In this document: one piece after another, positions 8,433-17,113 of the stretch
Position numbering within the stretch: the stretch's first letter is position 1
How the letters are laid out: each line of letters starts with the position of its first letter
Source: Erythrobacteraceae bacterium E2-1 Yellow Sea
GTDB taxonomy: Bacteria; Pseudomonadota; Alphaproteobacteria; Sphingomonadales; Sphingomonadaceae
Length of the DNA: 64,000 nt
Assembly (NCBI GenBank): GCA_014983025.1
Contig: JADCLP010000009.1
Span: forward strand, 24,956-88,955
Direction: 5' to 3'
Notes under the pieces: generated by a model
What the model was told of the DNA's origin: nothing
Seen by the model: the letters and a program-made list of their open reading frames with translations, nothing else
Database searches by the model: none
Made by a program: the position numbers and the translations under genes

Positions 8433-9184
8433 TGGCCGACAGTACCAGCCAGTCTGACCAGATATTGAGCGCGGCGGGCAAATCATTGGCCCTGCAGCGC
8501 GATGGCGGTGTGCATCGCAAGGCAGGCGGTCCCATCGGCCAGGGTTCTGCCAACCTGCGCCGCAAGGTCTGGGTGAAGCGCGCCAAATATCTGGTGGGCG
8601 CGATTGTCACTATCTTTGCCGCGGCAACTGTCGCCGGTCTGGTCCTGGACGGGATCGGTTTTATCGGCGTGATGGCCGTGGCGCTGGCCGTGGTCGCCGC
8701 TAGCTGGGTCTTCACCAATTACCCCAAGGTCAAAATTCCCAAGCGCGATAACCTGAAGAAAGGCGATGCCCGCACCATGGTCGGCCGCACCGAATTGTGG
8801 CTCGAACATCAGCGCCCCGCCCTGCCTCCGCCTGCGGTTCAGGTGGTGGACCAGCTGGGTGTGCAGCTGGATGCGCTGGGCCTGCAGCTGGAAACTATCG
8901 ACCCCAACCATCCCGTTGTGGGCGAAGTGCGCGAATTGGTGGGTGAATATATCCCCGAAACAATCGAGAATTACCGCCGTATCCCGGAACAGATGCGGCG
9001 TGAGGAGCATGCGGGTAAAACGGCAGACCAGCGCGTGACCGAAAGCCTGGGCAAATTGAGCCAGGAGGTGGATCGGGTTACGCGGCGCCTGGCCGAAGGC
9101 GCGCTGGATGATCTGGCAATCAAGTCCCGCTATCTGGAATATCGTTATGGTGGCGCAGAAGCGCTGGAGGATCACAGCAAATGA
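8432..9184 (+). CDS. two-helix membrane protein, XpaC-like by context
   Basis: A 250-residue protein with a polar basic N-terminal 50 residues, two close hydrophobic helices (about 53-72 and 75-94) and a charged helical C-terminal domain of about 150 residues. No catalytic motif is evident. The position directly after telA, with a one-base overlap, and the architecture of two helices plus helical domain match XpaC-type partners (named from 5-bromo-4-chloroindolyl phosphate hydrolysis in Bacillus). The assignment rests on context and architecture, not on clear sequence motifs. It overlaps the next gene by four bases (ATGA). Confidence 0.6.
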   Translation: MADSTSQSDQILSAAGKSLALQRDGGVHRKAGGPIGQGSANLRRKVWVKRAKYLVGAIVTIFAAATVAGLVLDGIGFIGVMAVALAVVAASWVFTNYPKVKIPKRDNLKKGDARTMVGRTELWLEHQRPALPPPAVQVVDQLGVQLDALGLQLETIDPNHPVVGEVRELVGEYIPETIENYRRIPEQMRREEHAGKTADQRVTESLGKLSQEVDRVTRRLAEGALDDLAIKSRYLEYRYGGAEALEDHSK

Positions 9185-9477
9185 GGGTTGCCCTGCCGCA
9201 TAATCTGGACCGCGCAGAGGTTCGCCGTCGTTTGTCGGAAAATAGCCACAAGATCGCCGGGCACATCCCCGGTGGCATTGCCGATATCACGGCGGACTGG
9301 AAGGGCGATGACCTTATGCAGCTGGACATTACCGCCATGGGTCAGACCCTTGCAGGCCAGATCGAGGTGGAAGACGATCAGGTCGTTATCAATCTGGACG
9401 TGCCCATGGCACTGAGCTTTTTCAAATCGGCGATTGAAAGTGCGGTGCGCAGCAACGGCCCCAAATTGCTCAAGTAA
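9181..9477 (+). CDS. polyhydroxyalkanoic acid system family protein
   Basis: A 98-residue cytoplasmic protein. The pattern VALPHNLDRAEVRRRL near the start, a central DWKGDDLMQLDITAMGQTLAG block and the LDVPMALSFFKSAIE ending match the PHA_gran_rgn family, whose members were first noted beside polyhydroxyalkanoate genes but occur widely without them. No PHA synthase or phasin lies in this window. The ATG overlaps the preceding TGA (ATGA), so it is the third coupled member of the telA group. The link to PHA granules here is only a family name; function is unknown. Confidence 0.75.
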   Translation: MRVALPHNLDRAEVRRRLSENSHKIAGHIPGGIADITADWKGDDLMQLDITAMGQTLAGQIEVEDDQVVINLDVPMALSFFKSAIESAVRSNGPKLLK

Positions 9478-9500
9478 GCCCCTGTCAGCCTTGGGCGCAA

Positions 9501-10220
9501 TCAGTTGAAAAAACGCTGGCGGTAGAGGAAAGGCGCCGCCACCGAGTTGCCATCGCGATCACGCGCGGGCTCAAACCTGATCTGGTCATAGGCAAGCTCG
9601 CACACTTTCGCATCTGTTTCAGGAAAGGGGCTGGCTTGGTAGATGCTGCAACCTGTCACCCGCCCCTGTGGTGACACGATCAATTTCACGATCACAGATT
9701 TGCCGATCCGCGCCTCCCGCCCGCCAGGCGGAATGGGGAATGCCCGGACATTGGTAATCGACTGGATCAGGACAGGCTTGGTCGCGGCCAAGCCGCCCGT
9801 GCCCGTCCCATCACGCCCGCTGCCCGTACCCAGGCCCGAACCATCCGCACCCGTACCATCGCCAGCGTCGCGTGCGCCTGCGTCCAGCTCATCACCCTCT
9901 CCTGCGGTGGGCGGAGCGGGTGTAGGTTTGACCGGGATTTTTGTCTTCGGCGCGCTGACAGGCTTGGGTACCGCTTTCTCACCCGCATCGCCCTGCGCCC
10001 CTTCATCTGGTTCCGGTTCTGTTACCGGCAAGTCATCTTGCGGGGTTGTCACCGTAACAGTGAAGGCCGCCACCACCGTCTTTTCAACACTGGCGGTTAT
10101 ATCGGGCGCGAAGGCACGGGCCAGACCATACAGCGCCAGAAGATGCAGCAACACGATCAGCACGACCAGCGCAGGTCGCTTCCTTCTGCGTTGCGCCAGA
10201 TAGCCACCCTTGCCGGACAT
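9501..10220 (-). CDS. TonB-family energy transducer protein
   Basis: A 239-residue protein with a basic N terminus, one transmembrane helix (about 16-36), a Pro/Glu/Lys-rich spacer with PVKPTPAPP and then an unusual Gly/Asp/Thr-rich stretch (about residues 118-140), followed by a C-terminal TonB-like domain (VIVKLIVSPQGRVTGCSI, FEPARD). TonB proteins carry proton-motive-force energy from ExbBD to outer-membrane receptors. exbB and exbD are not present. It lies downstream of, and in the same direction as, a TonB-dependent receptor, from which a terminator-like hairpin separates it. Pairing with that receptor is an inference. Confidence 0.8.
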   Translation of the reverse strand: MSGKGGYLAQRRRKRPALVVLIVLLHLLALYGLARAFAPDITASVEKTVVAAFTVTVTTPQDDLPVTEPEPDEGAQGDAGEKAVPKPVSAPKTKIPVKPTPAPPTAGEGDELDAGARDAGDGTGADGSGLGTGSGRDGTGTGGLAATKPVLIQSITNVRAFPIPPGGREARIGKSVIVKLIVSPQGRVTGCSIYQASPFPETDAKVCELAYDQIRFEPARDRDGNSVAAPFLYRQRFFN

Positions 10221-10286
10221 GGTGAGATAATAGCGCCACGCTCCTCATAGCGCCAGATCATCCACCGCATGCCGTGCACGCCCCAA

Positions 10287-10336
10287 AAGCAAACGGCGGA
10301 GCTTCCCGAAAGAAGCCCCGCCGCTGCGTTTTTGGT
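10287..10336 (-). terminator. terminator-like hairpin after TonB-dependent receptor gene
   Basis: Inverted arms CGGCGGAGCTT (from 10294) and AAGCCCCGCCG (to 10323) form a stem with one mismatch and an eight-base loop, immediately past the receptor stop codon. On the plus strand it is followed by GTTTTT; on the minus strand by GTTTGCTTTT, so it may act in both directions. Confidence 0.65.
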
Positions 10337-10348
10337 CTGATCTTTGAC

Positions 10349-12841
10349 TTAGTAGCCGATGATCAGCGAGATGCTGCCAGCGCGCGGAGCACCAATCTGG
10401 GCGAAGCTTTCGCCGCTCAGCGAACCGCCGAAGAAGCCGACGTAATATTCATCGAACAGGTTCGTCACGTTCAACTGGATAGCCACATCGCCGCCGGTCG
10501 GGCCTTCGGCAATGCGATAGCGCGCATCGAAGTCAACCAGCGTATAGCTGGGGACGCGGGTGTCGTTAGTGTCTTCAACCCAACGCTTGCCGGTCTGCTT
10601 GACCTGAGCGCCCAGTTCCAGATCGCCAAAGGCCACCTGGCCACGCGCACCGAAGGAGTAGTTCGGCGTGCCCGATTCCGACTTACCAGCTGTTGGCAAG
10701 AAGCTCGTTGTGCCGCTCTGTACATCATCCTTGATGTCCGACTTGTTGATCGAACCGAACACGTAAAGCAGCGTGTTGGATGTGGGACGGAAAGCAATCG
10801 AACCGTCCAAGCCATATTTGTCCACGCGGCCCAGGTTACGATAAACGGTCGCGCCATCACCATTGTTGGCATCGGGGTCAAAGGCCGAAGCAAGGCGGTC
10901 ATTGTACCGCGTATACCATAGGCCCAGCTGGGCTTCGATCTTGCCTTCGCTGTAACGCAGGCCGACATCCCAGCTATCGGTTGTTTCTGGAACCGGTCGA
11001 GCCTTGTCATCATCCGCGAGGAAAAGAGAGTCATACAGAGGATCTGTACCCGGTACGGACAGCCCCTTGGCATAGTTAGCAAAGACCGATGCCGCACCGA
11101 AGTCGTATGTCAGGCCGATATTCGGCAGCAGCTTGTCATACTTATAGGTACGGGTCTGTGGCGGCGCATAATTTGGATTGGCTGCTTCATAAGCAGTCAA
11201 ATCCTGGCCCGGGTTGGGGCAATCGACGAAGCCATTGATCGACGTAGTGTAACAGTTCTGGTTCAGCTCACGTTTGAAGAAAGGTGCACGCAGGCCCAGC
11301 GTAGTGGTGAGGTCACCAAAGTGACCACGATATTCACCCGAAACCTGATGCAGGATGGCATAGGAGAGGCGATCACGCTTGTTCACTTCTACACCGTTCA
11401 CATCCAGCAGCGGATTGTCGATCGCGAAGGGATCGCTGGGTTCACCGTTCTGTAGCATGTAGGTGATCTGGCCAGTCTGACGGTGACGTGCACGGTCCCA
11501 GGTATAGGCAACACGAACACGGTGATCTTCAGACAGATCATAGATCAGGTTGGCCACTGCGCCATAACGATGCGTCTGTGTCTGGCTGGGATCGTTACCG
11601 GCAATGCGGTCAAGCAAATCGCCGTCACCATTCAGATCGCGCCCGAAATAGTAACCGCCATTGAAGGCGCCGGTATATTGCACACCATCAATGGTGAAAA
11701 ATGCTTCACGTGGATCGTCGGGTCCGCCACCATTTGCTTTGACGTATTGGTAGCTTGGGTCAAAGGTGAAGGTCAGGTCTTCAGTCAGTGTAAAGCGCGA
11801 TGAACCGCGGATATTGCCCGTGTCAGACGGGTTGTAACGGCGATAGAATGCCGCACCGCAACCATTGCGGTCATCATAGCGTTCCGATGTGCCGTTAATA
11901 CCGCCGCCTTGATAGATTAGACCATCGTCAACCGAGCAAGGATAGACGCCAGAGCCTTCATAGACGCTGAAACGTTCTTTCTTGGTGAAACCATCCTCGT
12001 AATAGGTCAGCAGGTCCGAAAGACGCTCAGAACCGGCGAAGTTGTTACGGTTCTGGTTCAAGTGACCCGAAACAGAGATAAAGTCGCCATTATCGCCAAT
12101 GTCCTGCCAAATGCGGGCATTGAGCTGCGTTTTATCGACTTCACTGTAGGGGTTATAAGGAACACCATAGCTGGTGTAGCTGGCAGAGAAGAACGCCTTG
12201 GTCCCCATGCCGGTGAAATCACCGGTATCGATCATGCCAAATGCACGAGTGTAGAGGCTGTTGCCGTGGCTACCCGATGCCAGCACATCACCAATAGTCA
12301 ATGTGGTTACGATACCGAAATCATCGCCCGGCTCACGCGTGCGGATGTTGATCGTACCGCCCGAAGCAGATGCCGTGGGGCTATCCACATCGGTTGAGCC
12401 CAGGTTCACATTGACCTGTTCCAGCACTTCTGGATCGACCTGCTGGTTGGTGTAGAGCGCATAGTTACCTGAATCGTTCAGTGGCAGGCCGTCCAGGGTC
12501 TGCGAAACGCGGTCAGCGCCGAAGCCGCGAATTGTGAAGCCACCACCGGATGAACCCCATGGATCATTGTTCTGGAAGCTGACACCGGGCACAAGGTTGA
12601 CAATATCATTCACTGTCTGGCCGGGACGCTGGCGACGAATGATTTCTTCATTCAGCACCTGCTTCGCTTTGGAAGAGTCCGGAATTTCAACCCCACCCAC
12701 GCCATCAATGCGTGCGCCGCTGACGATGATGACATTGTCATTATCGAAATCGACCGAACCGGTTGATTGTGCAAATGCAGGCGTAGCGGCAACCGCGCTC
12801 AGCCCAATCGCAGATGTAGCTACGAGATATTTGATCTTCAT
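10349..12841 (-). CDS. TonB-dependent outer-membrane receptor
   Basis: An 830-residue receptor with a signal peptide (about residues 1-24, ending AFAQ), a TonB-box-like VIIVSGAR near 37-44, a plug domain (GQTVNDIVNLVPGV, GFTIRGFGADRVSQTLDGLPLND, GGTINIRT) to about residue 165, and a long beta-barrel with a C-terminal segment ending SLIIGY whose last residue is aromatic as in outer-membrane barrels. Substrate is unknown: there is no adjacent siderophore, vitamin or sugar gene. The barrel includes a domain pattern (NLFDEYYVGFFGG) of receptors abundant in sphingomonads. A TonB-like protein gene follows downstream. The region before the start (12842-13094) must hold its promoter, but no clear operator was recognised. 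Confidence 0.92.
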   Translation of the reverse strand: MKIKYLVATSAIGLSAVAATPAFAQSTGSVDFDNDNVIIVSGARIDGVGGVEIPDSSKAKQVLNEEIIRRQRPGQTVNDIVNLVPGVSFQNNDPWGSSGGGFTIRGFGADRVSQTLDGLPLNDSGNYALYTNQQVDPEVLEQVNVNLGSTDVDSPTASASGGTINIRTREPGDDFGIVTTLTIGDVLASGSHGNSLYTRAFGMIDTGDFTGMGTKAFFSASYTSYGVPYNPYSEVDKTQLNARIWQDIGDNGDFISVSGHLNQNRNNFAGSERLSDLLTYYEDGFTKKERFSVYEGSGVYPCSVDDGLIYQGGGINGTSERYDDRNGCGAAFYRRYNPSDTGNIRGSSRFTLTEDLTFTFDPSYQYVKANGGGPDDPREAFFTIDGVQYTGAFNGGYYFGRDLNGDGDLLDRIAGNDPSQTQTHRYGAVANLIYDLSEDHRVRVAYTWDRARHRQTGQITYMLQNGEPSDPFAIDNPLLDVNGVEVNKRDRLSYAILHQVSGEYRGHFGDLTTTLGLRAPFFKRELNQNCYTTSINGFVDCPNPGQDLTAYEAANPNYAPPQTRTYKYDKLLPNIGLTYDFGAASVFANYAKGLSVPGTDPLYDSLFLADDDKARPVPETTDSWDVGLRYSEGKIEAQLGLWYTRYNDRLASAFDPDANNGDGATVYRNLGRVDKYGLDGSIAFRPTSNTLLYVFGSINKSDIKDDVQSGTTSFLPTAGKSESGTPNYSFGARGQVAFGDLELGAQVKQTGKRWVEDTNDTRVPSYTLVDFDARYRIAEGPTGGDVAIQLNVTNLFDEYYVGFFGGSLSGESFAQIGAPRAGSISLIIGY

Positions 12842-13033
12842 CTTGATTAGCCCCTGAACAGAGATTTGAGAGAGAATCTTGCGTTCCGGGCCATTGGGTT
12901 AAGGGCTCTGCGCGTCGGCAAAAAGTCAGTTATGCGACAAATTTGTGAAATGAATCGGCGCGGCAGCGCAAAAGCAGGCAAACAGCCAGATTCTGCAGCC
13001 GATAACGCTAGGGAATCCTAGAGTTTTGGGCAG

Positions 13034-13053
13034 GTGTTGCTGCGCCGCAACAC
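13034..13053. other. perfect short hairpin between oxygenase and receptor genes
   Basis: GTGTTGC and GCAACAC form a perfect seven-pair stem around a six-base loop. No T tract follows on either strand, so it is not a standard terminator; a further small palindrome, CTAGG-N4-CCTAG, lies just to the left at 13008-13021. Either could be a regulatory site for the receptor, but nothing identifies the protein. The rest of 12842-13094 shows no gene. Confidence 0.4.
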
Positions 13054-13094
13054 AAAATAAGTTTCGTTCGGAACCATCCCACAAGTGGCTGCAA

Positions 13095-14027
13095 TCAGGC
13101 CAGATTTATCTCTCGCAAGCGCTGCAACAGGAACTCATGGCTCGAAATCGGCCCTGGCGCTTCCGACTCGTGGCCAGGCGTGATGCAGCTGGGCAATGTT
13201 TCGATCACAAAATCTGGCCGGAAATGCAGGAAGAATGGCATTGAGAATCGCGCCCGCCGCTTCGCTGCCTCACCCTTGGGGTTGACCACCCGATGCGTGG
13301 TGGAACGCAGCACGCCGTTGGTCTGCCGGTCCAGCATGTCACCGACATTGATCACCAGCGCACCTTCGGGCACCTCAACCGCTTTCCACTCCCCCTGTTT
13401 GGTCAACAGTTCCAGCCCGGCCTCTTCCGCGCCCAACAGCAGGGTGATGGTGTTGATATCGCCATGCGCGGCGGCACGGATCGCGCCATCGGGCGCATCA
13501 TTGGGCATGGGCGGATAATGCAATAGCCGCATGACCGAATTGCCATCTTCCACAGTCGGCGCAAAGAATTGCCGGTCCAGCCCAAGGTGGATCGCAATTG
13601 CTTCCAGCACGCGTGCGCCCGCCTTTTCAAAGGCGGCATACATGGCCAGATATGTTTCCTTGAAGCCTTCAATCTCGGCTGGCCAGATATTTGGCGGCAT
13701 ATATTCAGTCAGCTGATGGCCTTGGGGAAGCTCACGGCCGATATGCCAGAATTCCTTGAGGTCGAAGATTTCGGCATCCTTCGCCTTTTCGGTACCAAAC
13801 GGGGTGTAGCCGCGCGCACCGCCGCCACCGGGAATGAAATAGGCCCGCTTCACCGCTTCCGGAAGGGCAAAGAATTCCTTCGACTTGGCCTCTGCCCGAT
13901 CGATCAACTCCTGCGGGATGCCGTGGTCGCGGATCACCGCAAAACCATATTCGGCAAAGCTATGGCCCAGTTCATCCGCGATATTTTCCAGCGGCTGGTT
14001 CAGCGAGACGACAGCGATATCAGACAT
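13095..14027 (-). CDS. 2-oxoglutarate/Fe(II) oxygenase, isopenicillin N synthase-like family
   Basis: A 310-residue non-heme iron oxygenase. The N-terminal DIOX_N part contains GFAVIRDHGIP and the central core the iron-binding triad AHGDINTITLLL (His and Asp near residues 188 and 190) and THRV (distal His near 247), followed by RARFSMPFF, whose Arg-x-Ser normally binds 2-oxoglutarate. Such enzymes hydroxylate or otherwise oxidise small molecules including nucleosides, bases and flavonoid-like compounds. The gene begins nine bases after the stop of a concentrative nucleoside transporter, strongly suggesting one operon; a nucleoside or base substrate is therefore a reasonable but unproven guess. 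Confidence 0.88.
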   Translation of the reverse strand: MSDIAVVSLNQPLENIADELGHSFAEYGFAVIRDHGIPQELIDRAEAKSKEFFALPEAVKRAYFIPGGGGARGYTPFGTEKAKDAEIFDLKEFWHIGRELPQGHQLTEYMPPNIWPAEIEGFKETYLAMYAAFEKAGARVLEAIAIHLGLDRQFFAPTVEDGNSVMRLLHYPPMPNDAPDGAIRAAAHGDINTITLLLGAEEAGLELLTKQGEWKAVEVPEGALVINVGDMLDRQTNGVLRSTTHRVVNPKGEAAKRRARFSMPFFLHFRPDFVIETLPSCITPGHESEAPGPISSHEFLLQRLREINLA

Positions 14028-14036
14028 GGTAATTTC

Positions 14037-15344
14037 TCAATAAGGAAGGAACAGGCTGGCGAGCGCGGCGCTCATCAAATTGGCAAGACTGCCCGCGGCA
14101 AGTGCACGGATACCCAGCTTGGCGATGACCGGTCTTTGATTTGGCGCAAGGCCGCCGGTCACCGCCATCTGGATGGCGATGGAAGAGAAATTGGCAAAAC
14201 CACACAGGGCAAAGGTCACGATGGCACGGCTGCGATCGCTGAGCGTTTCCAGTTGGCCCAGGTCGATAAAGGCAACAAATTCATTGAGCACGATCTTGGT
14301 GCCGAACAATCCGCCGGCAATCCCAGCCTCTTCCCATGGAATGCCGATCAGGAACATGACCGGGGCAAAAACATAGCCCAGAATTTGCTGGAAGCTGAGA
14401 TCGGGATAGCCGAACAACCCGCCCGCCGCACCCAGCAGGCCATTGGCCAGCGCCACCAGCGCCACAAAGGCCAGCACCATCGCGCCCACCGCCACCGCCA
14501 GCTTCACGCCCGTTTGCGCGCCTTGGGCTGCTGCCTCGATCACATTGGCGGGCTTTGTGCCTTCTTCAAAAGTTTCCGCCACTTCCACTTCATGGGGTTT
14601 ACCCCCTTCAACCAGGGCACCTGGCCCTTCACCACTGATACGTGACTTTGGCAGAGAAACTTCGCCTGCGCCTGCGTCTGTCGCATCGGCATCATCCGGC
14701 ATGATGATCTTGGCCATCAGGATGCCGCCCGGCGCGGACATAAAAGCCGCAGCCAGCAGGAAGGGCAGATAATCAGGGCCCAGCAGCCCGGCATAGGCCG
14801 CCAGAATGGTGCCCGCCACGCCCGCCATGCCCACGCACATCAGCGTGAACAGGCGCGATGGGGCCAGCGCCGCCAGATATGGCCGCACCACCAGCGGGCT
14901 TTCAGACTGGCCAACAAAGATATTGGCCGCGGCACCCAGTGACTCGACCTTGCTGATGCCGGTCACAAACGCAATGGCCCCGCCCACCCAGCGCACCACG
15001 CGCTGCATGATGCCCAGGTAATAAAGGATAGAAACCAACGCGGCGAAGAACACGATCACAGGCAGCGCACCCAGCGCGAAAGTATTCTTCAGCGGATTGT
15101 CGATACCGAACAGGAAGGCTGTGCCCGCATCGGCATAGGATAGCAGCGCCGCCACCCCATTCGACATGCCATGGATCACCGCACGGCCCCAGCTGGTGGC
15201 CAATACCAGAAACGCCACCAGCGCCTGCAGCCCGAAAGCTGCCCCCACCACGCGCAGCCGTATCTGGCGTTTCCCTGTGGACAGCAGGAAAGCGATCAGC
15301 AGAATCGCCGCGATTCCGGCCAGGCTGGTAAAAAATTGCGCCAT
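14037..15344 (-). CDS. concentrative nucleoside transporter, NupC/CNT family
   Basis: A 435-residue polytopic inner-membrane protein that imports nucleosides with H+ or Na+. Family signs are the segment GQSESPLVVRPYLAAL, the later NEFVAFIDLGQL and ALCGFANFSSIAIQ near the C terminus, spaced by many hydrophobic helices, with a polar Pro/Glu-rich loop near residues 225-270 that is longer than in short bacterial NupC. The start at 15344 is chosen because GGAAGG stands just upstream; the frame is open further upstream but that part has no coding character. It is followed within nine bases by the oxygenase gene and divergent from a queuosine-precursor transporter gene. Confidence 0.92.
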   Translation of the reverse strand: MAQFFTSLAGIAAILLIAFLLSTGKRQIRLRVVGAAFGLQALVAFLVLATSWGRAVIHGMSNGVAALLSYADAGTAFLFGIDNPLKNTFALGALPVIVFFAALVSILYYLGIMQRVVRWVGGAIAFVTGISKVESLGAAANIFVGQSESPLVVRPYLAALAPSRLFTLMCVGMAGVAGTILAAYAGLLGPDYLPFLLAAAFMSAPGGILMAKIIMPDDADATDAGAGEVSLPKSRISGEGPGALVEGGKPHEVEVAETFEEGTKPANVIEAAAQGAQTGVKLAVAVGAMVLAFVALVALANGLLGAAGGLFGYPDLSFQQILGYVFAPVMFLIGIPWEEAGIAGGLFGTKIVLNEFVAFIDLGQLETLSDRSRAIVTFALCGFANFSSIAIQMAVTGGLAPNQRPVIAKLGIRALAAGSLANLMSAALASLFLPY

Positions 15345-15482
15345 GAAATTCCTTCCCGAAAGGGACAAGTTGCGGATGAAATCAAACGCTGTCTTGCGCG
15401 GACGCGGCCCATAGTCAATTTTTGCCTTGTCCGGACCCCGCGTCCGTTCACAGAAGAATGCACGCAAAGGGGCAGCAGACAC

Positions 15483-16166
15483 ATGACTGAAATCGGGAAT
15501 TCCAAGGCTTTGGCAGCTGCGGCCACCCCGCGCGGATTGTTCGTTTTCATGCTGCTGTATGGCGGTATGACGGTGCTGGCCGGTGTGCTGGCCTTCAAAC
15601 AGGTGCAATTACCGCCAACCGATCTGGCGGTTGAGGCAGGCATCTTTGCCTTCCTGATTCTGGTGGTGATTTCCAGCACCGTATCGCAATTATACGGCGA
15701 AGCGATTGCCAAGCGGATCGTGTGGTGGGGCTTTGTCCCGCTGGGGATATCCGCCGTGCTGATGCAATTGGTGCTGGCCCTGCCACCTTCGACAGAGATG
15801 GTGCAATTCCGCCCCGATGATCTGGCTGCATTCGAACAGGTTCATCGCGCCACCTGGCGCGTGTGGCTGGCGGGCCCAGCGGCCTATCTCACATCGCTGC
15901 TGCTCAATGTGTGGCTGTTTTCGAAGCTACGCGGCAGCGGGGACAGCGGCACATTGGGGCTGATGGTGCGCGGGGCGATTGCTTCTGCATTGAGCCAGGC
16001 GGTCGATTCGGTGATTTTTATCACCCTGGCGTTCTATGGCGAATTTGACATTACCAATCTGATGATCGGGCAAATCCTTGCCAAGGTCGCGCTCAGCCTG
16101 GTGTTGGTACCCTTCCTGATTACCGGCGGCGTTGCGCTGGCCCGCTGGCTTGATTCACGCAGCTGA
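15483..16166 (+). CDS. queuosine precursor transporter (VUT/YhhQ family)
   Basis: A 227-residue membrane protein with about six hydrophobic segments. The pattern LAVEAGIFAFLILVVISSTVSQLYGEA with the later ALSQAVDSVIFITLAF is characteristic of the VUT (YhhQ) family, which imports the precursor base for queuosine tRNA modification. Start ATG 15483 follows AAGGGGCAG. The central loop (about residues 100-125) is long and acidic compared with short members. The gene is divergent from the nucleoside transporter with 138 bases between, and a hairpin at about 16194-16236 separates it from convergent ompW. Confidence 0.87.
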   Translation: MTEIGNSKALAAAATPRGLFVFMLLYGGMTVLAGVLAFKQVQLPPTDLAVEAGIFAFLILVVISSTVSQLYGEAIAKRIVWWGFVPLGISAVLMQLVLALPPSTEMVQFRPDDLAAFEQVHRATWRVWLAGPAAYLTSLLLNVWLFSKLRGSGDSGTLGLMVRGAIASALSQAVDSVIFITLAFYGEFDITNLMIGQILAKVALSLVLVPFLITGGVALARWLDSRS

Positions 16167-16186
16167 CTTGCGCGTAACATAGATAG

Positions 16187-16240
16187 CAAAAAACCGCGGG
16201 CCTGGCAGGAAGGGAGAATTCCTGCAAAGCCCGCGGCTAA
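16187..16240 (-). terminator. terminator hairpin for ompW
   Basis: CCGCGGGC (16194-16201) pairs with GCCCGCGG (16229-16236), with an internal GCAGGA/TCCTGC extension, and is followed on the minus strand by a run of seven T. The plus strand side is weaker. It lies between the convergent transporter and ompW. Confidence 0.8.
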
Positions 16241-16255
16241 TTTGTCTGTTCAGAC

Positions 16256-16948
16256 TTAGAAGCTGAAAGTGACGCCTGCGCTGAGCACCCAGGGGTCCAG
16301 CTTGTGTTCGGATTCCAGAGCCAGCACATCGCCTTCATACCAACGTGCAGTCGTGTCCACGAAGTATTTCTTCGCATCCAAACTGATGCCGAAACCATTA
16401 TCGTTCAGCGGAATATCGACACCAGCCTGCAGCACGAAGCCGAATTCATCGGACAGATCGGTATCGGTGATGCCCAGCGGAACGGTGAAGGCGCCCGGCT
16501 TGTCAGACACCCACAGGAAATAGGTCGCACCCACGCCGACATAAGGCTTCATTACCCCTGCATCGACATGATATTTTGCGGTGAAGGTTGCCGGGATCAC
16601 ACGCGCGTTGGATACCAGTTCAGTCCCGGCAAGTGCGCCTGTTCCGTCAACGTCATGCTGGGTCATGCAGCAGATCGTTTCAACCGACAGATTGTTGGTG
16701 AAGAAGTATTCGATCGCGACAGTCGGCACGACATTGTCATTGGCCTTTGTGTCAAAAGGCGTTGTGATGGCAGCTGCTGCAGCGCCAAGCGTGGTGCTGG
16801 TGTCTACAGCCTGCACGTCGATCTCGCCGTCAGGCAGCACGCCTGTGCCCAACACTTTAACCTGAACGGAACCTGCGCGATCTTTCGCAACAGCAGGCGT
16901 GGCGATCATGGCTAGAGCAGCGATACCAGTGGAGAGAATGGCTTTCAT
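16256..16948 (-). CDS. ompW: OmpW family outer-membrane protein
   Basis: A 230-residue small beta-barrel protein. The start at 16948 gives a signal peptide (MKAILSTGIAALAMIATPAVA) and follows AGGGAAAAG; a longer frame to 16978 adds ten residues without benefit. Typical OmpW signs are PTVAIEYFFTNNLSVE, the GVGATYF block and the C-terminal WVLSAGVTFSF ending in Phe. OmpW forms a hydrophobic channel for small molecules and in E. coli is controlled by FNR. The TTGAT-N4-ATCAA box at 17040-17053 lies about 90 bases upstream of this start, so shared low-oxygen control with the divergent regulator is possible. Confidence 0.93.
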   Translation of the reverse strand: MKAILSTGIAALAMIATPAVAKDRAGSVQVKVLGTGVLPDGEIDVQAVDTSTTLGAAAAAITTPFDTKANDNVVPTVAIEYFFTNNLSVETICCMTQHDVDGTGALAGTELVSNARVIPATFTAKYHVDAGVMKPYVGVGATYFLWVSDKPGAFTVPLGITDTDLSDEFGFVLQAGVDIPLNDNGFGISLDAKKYFVDTTARWYEGDVLALESEHKLDPWVLSAGVTFSF

Positions 16949-17039
16949 TGTTCTTTTCCCTGTCACCGCAATGGCCACCCCATGTGCCCAATCAATTGCG
17001 GCGTTGAGGTCCGATTAGAAGCAGGATCAGGCGCCATCA

Positions 17040-17053
17040 TTGATCTCGATCAA
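17040..17053. promoter_or_regulatory. FNR/FixK-type box between ompW and the Crp/Fnr gene
   Basis: TTGATCTCGATCAA is a perfect TTGAT-N4-ATCAA inverted repeat. It is centred about 67 bases before the chosen start of the Crp/Fnr gene and about 98 bases before ompW on the other strand. It may serve autoregulation, ompW, or both. Confidence 0.85.
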
Positions 17054-17113
17054 AGACAGAAAACAGCTTTGCGGCTTAGCTGGCCACCATATCCAAGGGG
17101 GTTGAGAATACGC

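Noticed and set aside
13569..14645. A 358-codon plus-strand frame across the oxygenase and transporter genes
   Set aside because: It crosses two genes with clear motifs on the other strand and has no ribosome site or domain.
15345..15608. N-terminal extension of the nucleoside transporter
   Set aside because: The extra 88 codons are polar with no membrane or transporter character, and GGAAGG favours the start at 15344.
16982..17113. Longer N terminus for the Crp/Fnr gene
   Set aside because: It would put a perfect FNR box in the coding sequence and shows no family similarity.
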